From Dinoroseobacter sp042096155 (GTDB lineage Bacteria; Pseudomonadota; Alphaproteobacteria; Rhodobacterales; Rhodobacteraceae): DNA of 13,478 nucleotides. Of this stretch, positions 6,279 to 13,142 are shown piece by piece; the first letter of the stretch is position 1, and every line of letters starts with the position of its first letter. The DNA lies in NCBI GenBank assembly GCA_042096155.1, contig JBELMC010000072.1:1-13478 (forward strand). The letters are read 5' to 3'. The notes under the pieces are model-generated. The model searched no databases. It saw nothing but the letters and a program-made list of their open reading frames with translations, and was not told the DNA's origin. The position numbers were made by a program, and so were the translations under genes.

Positions 6279-8383
6279 AAATAGTTCTTACCGCTGCCAT
6301 AACCGTGCTTTTTTTTGCACAACAGGTTTACTCTCGGGAAATCAGGGCTATATCCGGCGAGCATTCGAATTTTTCCCGTATAGTTCTATTTTTTGATAAC
6401 CAATCGGGCTGGAACCTCACGAGGTCATCAGAGGGGTATTCTCTTAAATATAAAGGCGAATATGCCGATCTAGACTCGACGGAAATATTTAAGTTTATTC
6501 CCAAAACTCGCGTTTTAGATGTCAAACATTCAGAGAATGAAAATATAATAAATTTTTTAGTTGAGTGTGAATGTCATGCAGACGCATTTGAATTAAAGAA
6601 TGGTCATGTCGCGATAGACTTCAAGGATGGGCCAGATCCCAATGAGTTATTTTTAGCGGAAAGTGGATGGCGAGAATACAACACTTATATTCCGGGATTA
6701 AAGAACTCGATATCAAGTCCTAATAAAGAATTTCAAATTGACACGAGCCAAGCTAATGATCTTCATAACTTTTTATTATCGTCATTGGCCGATGCAATGA
6801 ATGACGGGATCATTCAACCTGCGAAACCCGATCTGGTTACCGTCGAGCCGAGCCTCGAACTAGAATCTACCCTATTCGACAATATTTCGATATCTCCCGA
6901 TCCCCGTTCGGGAGTCCCCACTAATAATTTAGATGACGAAAACAATTTTGACGATAATTGTAGTGGTGGCGACAAATACGCATTTGACGGAGAAATAGTT
7001 GATTTCATCAAAAATATATCTGAACTTCGACGGCGGATATTAAGTGGTAATTTTGAGATTGATAGAGAGAACCTCAATAGTCTTGCCGAACTTTATATTG
7101 CGATCGGGTTTGGAGCGGAAGCCATATCGATCTTCAAAGACCAAAGCGCCAACTCACAACACGATCTAAGAATGATGTCTATTGCACACGTTATTGACCA
7201 AATGGATATTAAAGGAGAAACCGGCTTTGAAGGAACTCTGAATTGTGATAATGCCCTTGCACTTTGGGCATCGATCACGGAAGTCGACTCCACCGATGTA
7301 ATGAGATTTCCCGAAAAGGAAATATTACGTACACTCACGATGATGTCGAAGGAATTGCGAAACACTATCGGTCCACTGATATATGCGCAAGCTTCAACGC
7401 GTGGCTCCAGTCAGTTTGAGTCAGAATTGAGTCATATCCTCGACTTGGATCCTGACGTTAATCTCACAGATCAAATAATTCGGCTTGAAGATCTAGGTGA
7501 CAACGAAATACAAAAAATAAGTCGTCGCAATTCTCAGCTTGGTAATGCTGCAATTTTAGAATTATCGAGACGGTACCTATCGTCAGCGGAAATTATAGAT
7601 ACAAAATTTTTAAATGATCTGGAAGCACGTGCATTTGAGCTGCGAAATAGTTCTATGGGCGACGATATCGGACGAAACCTTATACGCTTAGCTGCGTCAA
7701 ATGGCGAAATTACTCGCTCATTATCGAATATAGACCGAGTATATGCCGATGGAAATGTTATTTCACCGCAATTAACTGATGTTGTAATTTCGGCGTTGGT
7801 TCAGGATACGAGCGATGAGGCATTTGTGAAGAATATTTTGAAATTTAGGGACTTGATATCCCAATTGGGCGTCTCAAATGATCTTATCGAAGATATGTTA
7901 AATCGTTTGGCAAACATAGGGATGGGGGATATTGGAGACGATTTGATAGATGATCTTATAGCAAGTGAAATTGAGAAAACACGTATTCTTGTTAATATGT
8001 TGATTTCACAAAATCGTCGCGCAGAGGCGATATCTATAATTCGGGATTCGGGATTTGAAGTTCAGTTTCCTCTTGTTCTTTACCCTCAGATCCCTGAAAT
8101 TCCAAGTGAATCTATTCGACGCAGAGCACTGGATAATTTGTCGAACGAAGATTCGCAAAGAATTTTATGGCATCTTTCGGACAACGCGCTTTCTGAAATT
8201 AGCGAAACAAGTCGTTACTCTAACGACTTTGCGTTGCTGCAAATAGTGTCGAGCGCTGAAAACTATTTGCAGCGACTGCCCAATTTCGACGCCTTAGATG
8301 ATTTCTCGGATATAGTAGATTATGCCAATCAGCAGAGGCGATCCGTAAAATCTCTTTTAGATCAATTTCCCATTTCTGAGTAA
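6275..8383 (+). CDS. Large secreted protein of unknown function in the motor operon (AMIN-like N-domain, helical-repeat body)
   Basis: I do not recognise a named family. The 702-residue product starts with a signal peptide (1-20, hydrophobic core LTAAITVLFFAQQV). Residues 22-118 look like a beta-rich AMIN-type domain: GEHSNFSRIVLFFD, GYSLKYKGEY, FKFIPKTRVLDV, and a closing HVAIDFKDG. A Pro/Asn/Asp-rich linker runs from about 183 to 235. The rest is helical, with a TPR-like unit LAELYIAIGFGAEAISIF (270-287) and further short helical pairs to the end. There are exactly four cysteines (98, 100, 229, 324), all in the N-terminal half, suggesting periplasmic disulfides. The gene is much more AT-rich than fliF and uses many ATA and TTT codons. 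It overlaps motA by ATGA and precedes flhA. An analogue of rhizobial MotC, which acts in the periplasm on MotB, is a reasonable hypothesis, not shown. Confidence 0.85.
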   Translation: MKIVLTAAITVLFFAQQVYSREIRAISGEHSNFSRIVLFFDNQSGWNLTRSSEGYSLKYKGEYADLDSTEIFKFIPKTRVLDVKHSENENIINFLVECECHADAFELKNGHVAIDFKDGPDPNELFLAESGWREYNTYIPGLKNSISSPNKEFQIDTSQANDLHNFLLSSLADAMNDGIIQPAKPDLVTVEPSLELESTLFDNISISPDPRSGVPTNNLDDENNFDDNCSGGDKYAFDGEIVDFIKNISELRRRILSGNFEIDRENLNSLAELYIAIGFGAEAISIFKDQSANSQHDLRMMSIAHVIDQMDIKGETGFEGTLNCDNALALWASITEVDSTDVMRFPEKEILRTLTMMSKELRNTIGPLIYAQASTRGSSQFESELSHILDLDPDVNLTDQIIRLEDLGDNEIQKISRRNSQLGNAAILELSRRYLSSAEIIDTKFLNDLEARAFELRNSSMGDDIGRNLIRLAASNGEITRSLSNIDRVYADGNVISPQLTDVVISALVQDTSDEAFVKNILKFRDLISQLGVSNDLIEDMLNRLANIGMGDIGDDLIDDLIASEIEKTRILVNMLISQNRRAEAISIIRDSGFEVQFPLVLYPQIPEIPSESIRRRALDNLSNEDSQRILWHLSDNALSEISETSRYSNDFALLQIVSSAENYLQRLPNFDALDDFSDIVDYANQQRRSVKSLLDQFPISE

Positions 8384-8437
8384 TTTTTCCAACAAATAAC
8401 CTAATTATCCATAAGTACTGTCGTAAAGGACTGAATC

Positions 8438-10519
8438 ATGAAACTTGAGGTCTCTGCTATTTTTCAACCTACGGTTCTTTTAGCATTGTCTCTCATGGCC
8501 GTGATTGCGATGATGATTTTACCAATGCCATCATCGGTATTAGATATCGGTCTCGCACTATCTTTTGCACTTGCAATTTTAATTTTTACAGTCACACTTT
8601 TTATTGAGCGGCCGCTTGACTTTTCGTCATTCCCGACAATTTTACTTGCAGCTTTAATGCTTCGACTATCTTTAAATATCTCATCGACTAAATTGATTGT
8701 TGGTGAAGGTCATTCAGGAACTGATGCTGCGGGCGGAGTTATTGAAGGTTTTGCGCTCTTTATTATGGGAGGAAGTATTTATTTAGGTTTGGTCGTTTTT
8801 GGTGTCCTTCTGATTGTGAATTTCATTGTAATCACGAAAGGTGCCACCAGAATGGCCGAGGTCGGCGCGCGGTTCGCTCTGGACGGCATGCCTGGAAAAC
8901 AACTGGCAATTGACAGTGATATGGCTGCCGGCGCGATCGATCACAATGAAGCAAAATTGCGCCGTGAAAAAGAGCAAGCTGAAACAACGTTTTTTGGATC
9001 GTTAGACGGCGCTTCGAAATTTGTGAAGGGGGATGCGGTCGCGGGATTGCTGATCACTTTGCTTAATCTTGTGATGGGTTTATCGATAGGAACATTTCTC
9101 CATGGAATGCCTGTAGGAAAAGCTTTCGAGACCTACGCTATCTTGACGGTTGGCGATGGTCTCGTTTCGCAGATTCCGGCAGTTATTATCTCCATAGCAT
9201 CGGCCCTGTTATTAGCGCGCGGAGGAGCGAAAGGAAAAACCGATGTTACGATGTTTGATCAATTGGGTGAATATCCTGCAGCGTTGATAACCGTTGCTGT
9301 TCTTATGGCGCTTTTTGCGTTCGTCCCAGGGCTTCCCTTTCTGCCATTTATCGCGGGTGCAATATTTTTGGGGGGATGGGGCTATTTTCTCTCCCAAAAA
9401 CAACGGACGGCCAAGCTTAGTTTGGATCAAAAAACGGCTGAGCCACCACTTAAGTCTGAGACTTCACTGGGTGATATCTTGGATCTTGATGATATCCATC
9501 TTTCATTCGCACCGGATCTCGTGTCCATGGTGTTGGATCAAACCACTGGGTTAGATTCCCGTATTGACAACATGCGTACCCATGTCGCTACGGAGTTTGG
9601 TATTTTATTGTCAGATATTCGCCTTACAGATGACGTGACCCTCGCGAAAGGCGAATATATTATTAAAATTCAAGGTGTAGAAGCGGGTAGAGGATCGCTC
9701 AGGCCGGATTTAGTTCTGGCACTTCTTCCAGACGGCACTGTGGAGCTTCCACACGGAGAAGATGTCGAAGAACCAGTTTACAAAGTGCCTGCGCGTTGGT
9801 TGGACCCAGCGGATCGTGATGCAGCCGCTATGGCGGGCGTTACGACGGTTTCTGCGACAGAGGTTTTAGCAACACATCTATTGGAGATCATCAAGCTCAA
9901 TCTTGGCCGTCTTCTTACGCTCAAATCTCTACGCAAACTTCTGGATGAAATGTGTAACTTGAGCGATCCTGAACGCGCTGCGGCCAACCGGCGATTGTTA
10001 GATGACCTTGTTCCGGATAAAGTTTCCACAGAGACTTTATTAGCTGTCTTAAGGCTGCTCTTAGATGAAGAAGTTTCCATACGCAACCTGACAGCAATAT
10101 TGGAAACCCTCGCAGATGTTCGGGGTATAAATGCCACATCAGAATCACAATGCGAAGCCGTACGTCAGCGTTTGAACCTTCAGTTACTTGAGGGGTTACG
10201 GAGAGACGACGGGACCGTGCCGCTCATTCAATTAGACCAGTCCTGGGAGCCAATTTTTGCCAATTACGAAATACAAGAAGGAGGTGGCGGAGACGTCGCT
10301 TTGCCACCGGAGCTCTTTAACAAGCTGACGAAAGCTGCCGCTGAGCGTTTATCGCGGGCAAATGAAAGCGGCACTTTTCCAGCATTCATAACCTCTTCTC
10401 GGCGTCGTCGTTATTTGCGAACTCTGCTGCAGGCGAAAGGTGTAACTGCCCCGGTGATCTCTTTTGAAGAGTTGGGCAGTGATGCAAAGCCGGCCTTGTT
10501 GGGCGTCATTGCACCTTGA
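8438..10519 (+). CDS. flhA: FlhA, flagellar type III export gate protein
   Basis: FlhA forms the nonameric ring of the export gate; its cytoplasmic domain receives substrate-chaperone complexes. The 693-residue product matches family length. The N-terminal half (to about 320) carries about eight membrane helices. It contains SSFPTILLAALMLRLSLNIS (63-82), GFALFIMGGSIYLGLVVFG, and the FHIPEP-family signature at about 136-165 (RMAEVGARFALDGMPGKQ, then AIDSDMAAG), followed by the EAKLRREKEQAETTFFGSLDGA loop in which charged residues drive gate activation. The cytoplasmic domain follows a linker at about 325-345. RBS AAAGGA lies upstream of ATG 8438. It follows the 702-residue gene by 54 bp and overlaps fliR in TTGA. 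The first about 400 bp are AT-rich like the preceding gene; later parts resemble the rest of the cluster. Confidence 0.97.
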   Translation: MKLEVSAIFQPTVLLALSLMAVIAMMILPMPSSVLDIGLALSFALAILIFTVTLFIERPLDFSSFPTILLAALMLRLSLNISSTKLIVGEGHSGTDAAGGVIEGFALFIMGGSIYLGLVVFGVLLIVNFIVITKGATRMAEVGARFALDGMPGKQLAIDSDMAAGAIDHNEAKLRREKEQAETTFFGSLDGASKFVKGDAVAGLLITLLNLVMGLSIGTFLHGMPVGKAFETYAILTVGDGLVSQIPAVIISIASALLLARGGAKGKTDVTMFDQLGEYPAALITVAVLMALFAFVPGLPFLPFIAGAIFLGGWGYFLSQKQRTAKLSLDQKTAEPPLKSETSLGDILDLDDIHLSFAPDLVSMVLDQTTGLDSRIDNMRTHVATEFGILLSDIRLTDDVTLAKGEYIIKIQGVEAGRGSLRPDLVLALLPDGTVELPHGEDVEEPVYKVPARWLDPADRDAAAMAGVTTVSATEVLATHLLEIIKLNLGRLLTLKSLRKLLDEMCNLSDPERAAANRRLLDDLVPDKVSTETLLAVLRLLLDEEVSIRNLTAILETLADVRGINATSESQCEAVRQRLNLQLLEGLRRDDGTVPLIQLDQSWEPIFANYEIQEGGGGDVALPPELFNKLTKAAAERLSRANESGTFPAFITSSRRRRYLRTLLQAKGVTAPVISFEELGSDAKPALLGVIAP

Positions 10520-11295
10520 ACGCGTTAATTCAAATTATCGTCGATAATATAGTGGAGCTCGGCCCTTCCGTGCTTTGGGTGTTCTTACGTGTCGGCGCAT
10601 GTTTGGCGTTGCTTCCCGTTTTTGCCGAGCAGGTCGTGTCTATAAGATTCCGTTTGGCGGCATCGGTCTGTTTCACGTTGTTGGTTTGGCCGTTGGTACA
10701 TGACAAGTTTCCTGATGTCACAACAGACGCTGAGTTCGTGCAGGTAAGTGGCGCTGAAATCATTGCAGGTCTGCTTTTGGGCCTAAGCTTTCGTCTGTTT
10801 GTTCATGCATTGCAAATTGCCGGAACCATCGCTGGCAGTTCAACCTCTCTCGCGCAAGTATTTGGCGGCGGTGTTGGCGTAGATCCTCAGCCGGCGATCG
10901 GCAACACTCTTGTTCTCGGTGCATTAGCGCTCGCAGCGATGTCTGGCCTCCATGTGCGTTGTACCGAAGCGTTCCTATTGTCATACGATGCAATCCCCGC
11001 CGGGCATTGGCCGAACGCGAATTTGGTAAAGAATTGGACCATCCGCGAAGTTGGGCAGGCGTTTTCCCTGGCGTTTGTGCTGTCTTCACCATTCCTCGTC
11101 GCTGCACTGCTTTATAATTTAGCGCTCGGGGTGATCAACCGGGCAATGCCACAGCTTATGGTTTCCTTTGTTGGCGCGCCCGCCTTGACATTGGGTGGTT
11201 TAGTGATTGGCGCCGTATCTCTTCCATTCTTGTTGATCGTTTGGCTCACATTGTTTCAGAATGCGCTCAAAGACCCCTTTGGTTTGGGGTATTAG
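10516..11295 (+). CDS. fliR: FliR, flagellar type III export gate protein
   Basis: FliR is the single subunit that closes the FliP5-FliQ4-FliR1 export channel. The 259-residue product has about six hydrophobic segments and family motifs: an N-terminal FLRVGACLALLPVFAEQVVS (23-42), RFRLAAS (44-50), AEIIAGLLLGLSFRLFVHAL (about 77-96), the gly-rich loop with VDPQ, and a C-terminal ALGVINRAMPQLMVSFVGAP motif followed by a last hydrophobic helix. The start is TTG at 10516-10518, overlapping the flhA stop as TTGA, with no good ribosome binding site of its own, so translation probably depends on ribosomes finishing flhA. That could limit FliR to the low copy number expected of it. The usual neighbour fliQ is not here. 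Confidence 0.95.
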   Translation: MNALIQIIVDNIVELGPSVLWVFLRVGACLALLPVFAEQVVSIRFRLAASVCFTLLVWPLVHDKFPDVTTDAEFVQVSGAEIIAGLLLGLSFRLFVHALQIAGTIAGSSTSLAQVFGGGVGVDPQPAIGNTLVLGALALAAMSGLHVRCTEAFLLSYDAIPAGHWPNANLVKNWTIREVGQAFSLAFVLSSPFLVAALLYNLALGVINRAMPQLMVSFVGAPALTLGGLVIGAVSLPFLLIVWLTLFQNALKDPFGLGY

Positions 11296-11298
11296 CAA

Positions 11299-12384
11299 AT
11301 GTCTGACGAAGATATCAATGATAAACCACACGACCCAACGCCAAAAAAGCTGGAAGATGCACGGAAAAAAGGTGAGGTTGCCAAATCGACAGATTTAAAC
11401 GCCGCTGCAAATTACGGCGGCTTGGTTTTGGCAATCTTTGCGGCGGGCACTTTTAGCCTCGAAGGTATCGGGGGCAATCTTTCCGCGCTGTTGAGCCAAT
11501 CTTCTCAGCTATCTCAGGAACTTTTTACAAGAGGTGGAAATGCACGTATTTCTGGAGCTATAAGATCGTCGCTGGTAGCAGTTTTACCTCTTTTCTTACT
11601 TCCAATGTTAGCAGTGTTGTTAAGCATTTTCGCGCAGCGTTCTTTGATTTTCGCACCTGACAAGGTATTTCCAAAGGGATCTCGAATCTCTATTTTAGGG
11701 AATGCAAAAAACAAGTTCGGACGCGCGGGCTTGTTTGAATTCGGAAAAAGTACTATTAAATTATGCCTTTACGGCCTTCTTTTAGCCCTCTTATTACAAT
11801 CGAACATCGAACTTCTTGTCGCTCTGCCATCCTTCGACGAGCGGGAGATTCTTCATGCTTTGTTTTCGCTGATCCTTCAGTTTTTAATTTTGTCTTGCAT
11901 CGTGACCGTCCTTTTAGGAGGCATCGATTATCTGTGGCAACTTCAAGAACACATTCGGAAGAATCGCATGAGTCACAGAGAAATGATGGACGAAAATAAG
12001 AGTTCCGAAGGCGACCCTCATCTAAAAAATCAGCGGCGACAGCGAGGTTATGAAATTGCAATGGGACAAATGATGGCGGATGTTCCGACCGCCGATGTCA
12101 TCATTGTTAATCCGACACATTATGCTGTTGCACTAAAATGGGACCGTAACTCTGGCGGCGCACCGCATTGCATCGCAAAAGGTGTTGACCATGTTGCCGC
12201 TAAAATACGCGAAGTGGCGCAAGAAGCCGGCGTGCCAATCCATAGCGATCCACCAACCGCGCGAGCCCTGTTTGCGCAAGTTGAAATAGGCCAGGAAATT
12301 CAGCCTGACCTATTTAAACCCGTGGCAGTTGCAATTCGTTTTGCCGAAGCGATGCGAATGAAGGCTGGAAAATATGCAAAATAA
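11299..12384 (+). CDS. flhB: FlhB, flagellar export switch protein
   Basis: FlhB wraps the export gate and switches substrate specificity from rod/hook to filament proteins through autocleavage. The 361-residue product begins with the canonical cytosolic DPTPKKLEDARKKGEVAKS (11-29), has four membrane helices (about 38-58, 88-112, 150-170, 186-212), then a basic cytoplasmic linker (RMSHREMMDENKSSEGDPHL) and the autocleavage motif NPTH at 271-274 inside VIIVNPTHYAVALKW. Asn271-Pro272 is the expected scissile bond, so the protein looks competent. It starts 3 bp after fliR and its end overlaps the next gene by 11 bp. Codon use is ordinary for the cluster. Confidence 0.97.
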   Translation: MSDEDINDKPHDPTPKKLEDARKKGEVAKSTDLNAAANYGGLVLAIFAAGTFSLEGIGGNLSALLSQSSQLSQELFTRGGNARISGAIRSSLVAVLPLFLLPMLAVLLSIFAQRSLIFAPDKVFPKGSRISILGNAKNKFGRAGLFEFGKSTIKLCLYGLLLALLLQSNIELLVALPSFDEREILHALFSLILQFLILSCIVTVLLGGIDYLWQLQEHIRKNRMSHREMMDENKSSEGDPHLKNQRRQRGYEIAMGQMMADVPTADVIIVNPTHYAVALKWDRNSGGAPHCIAKGVDHVAAKIREVAQEAGVPIHSDPPTARALFAQVEIGQEIQPDLFKPVAVAIRFAEAMRMKAGKYAK

Positions 12385-12757
12385 AAATATCGACCGCTTG
12401 CGCCAAATCATAGACTTAAAGGTCGCTCTGGAGCAACGAAATCTGACCCCTTTGAAAGCTCAACTGCAACAGTTGACTGAAACGTTAAAGAACTTGGATG
12501 CACAAAAGCCTTCTTTAACAGCTCGTACTGATGACGTAAATTTAAATTTAGCGTACCAGATGTGGCATGAAAATTGCCGACAGAATCTTTTGATTAAAAT
12601 CGCAATCGCACGAGAAGCTTGCAAATTAAGCTTCGCAACAGTCGCTCATGAAAAAGCTAAATCCTCAGTCGTTGAAAAAATGAGTCTGCGGTGGCAAAAA
12701 CAAAACGAGATGGTTCCCGCTCGGCGCCGCGGTCTGGAGGAAATAATTGAGGAGTAA
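12374..12757 (+). CDS. Small coiled-coil protein after flhB, FliJ-like candidate
   Basis: The 127-residue product has no recognised named domain. It lacks a signal peptide and membrane helix and is almost wholly alpha-helical. Two long heptad-like helices can be seen: about 6-45 (LRQIIDLKVALEQRNLTPLK, then LQQLTETLKNL) and about 55-127 (YQMWHENCRQNLLIKIAIAR, then KSSVVEKMSLRWQKQNEM), ending in basic RRR and acidic EEIIEE. This antiparallel coiled coil, cytoplasmic location, size and place at the end of an export-gate operon are those of FliJ (about 147 residues in enterics), the ATPase stalk. FliJ diverges so fast that sequence alone rarely settles it. The ATG overlaps flhB by 11 bp, with GGA upstream, so the gene is coupled to flhB. 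It is AT-rich compared with flhB. Confidence 0.7.
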   Translation: MQNKNIDRLRQIIDLKVALEQRNLTPLKAQLQQLTETLKNLDAQKPSLTARTDDVNLNLAYQMWHENCRQNLLIKIAIAREACKLSFATVAHEKAKSSVVEKMSLRWQKQNEMVPARRRGLEEIIEE

Positions 12758-12861
12758 GGAATTTCAAACAAGCCGCAGCTCAAAAATAAGCTATTATCAG
12801 CAATCAATGCTATTTTAAGCGACCCAAAATAATCCTTCGCAAACAGAATAACTCGCCTTGC
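12758..12861. other. Gene-free stretch between the operon end and IS debris
   Basis: These 104 bp hold no credible gene. They are AT-rich. I see no clear rho-independent terminator: the only short pairing is two AGCT copies around an A-rich loop near 12777-12793 without a following T run. If the operon is terminated here, the signal is not evident from sequence. Confidence 0.5.
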
Positions 12862-12938
12862 AGTGGGGCCATCCTTCCGCAAATGAGCGGTGTTCATAAG
12901 TAGAATTTTTCTGGCAGAGATGACCGAGGCGCATTCGG
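12862..12938 (+). repeat. Possible left end of an IS3-family element (leader before orfA)
   Basis: OrfA of IS3-family elements normally starts 50-100 bp from the element's left tip. Counting back from the orfA ATG, the stretch beginning TGGGGCCATCC at 12862 is a plausible tip: it starts with TG and shares about 8 of 14 positions with the putative right tip read from 347 inward (TGGACCTGTCCCGC). The match is weak and the exact end is inference. A GAGGCGCATTCGG stretch just before the ATG could serve as the ribosome binding site. Confidence 0.35.
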
Positions 12939-13142
12939 ATGAAGAACGCCAAAGTCAGCGAGGCCCAAATCATATCGATCTTGCGCCAAGCCAAGAATGG
13001 CGTGCCCGTATCCGAACTGTGCCGCGAACATGGCAGGTGCGGGGCCAGCTTTTACAAGCGGCGCGCCACGTTCGGTGGGATGGAGGCCAGCATGATGTCT
13101 GAGTGGTAATCCATCGCAGCAGAGAAGCATCGCCTCAAGCGC
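12939..13142 (+). pseudogene. IS3-family orfA N-terminal remnant
   Basis: The plus-strand frame from ATG 12939 reads MKNAKVSEAQIISILRQAKN, GVPVSELCREHGRCGASFYK, RRATFGGMEASMMSE. This is the helix-turn-helix OrfA of IS3-family elements, whose typical form is EEQI-ILR...G....ELCRKHGIS-ATFY-W...YGGM. An in-frame TAA at 13107-13109 interrupts it. After the stop the same frame continues IAAEKHRLKR (13113-13142), the expected start of the OrfA leucine zipper, so the stop is a later mutation and not the natural end. Homology stops at about 13142, where minus-strand IS5-type sequence begins. It is not functional. Confidence 0.82.

Noticed and set aside
12614..12634. Perfect 7-bp inverted repeat GAAGCTT/AAGCTTC within the FliJ-like gene
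   Set aside because: It is short, AT-containing, lies in coding sequence for Glu-Ala-Cys-Lys-Leu-Ser-Phe, and has no T run, so neither terminator nor operator function is supported.
12890..13102. 70-codon plus-strand open frame overlapping the IS3 remnant
   Set aside because: It is a shadow frame of orfA; the orfA frame from 12939 gives clear family motifs, this one gives none.
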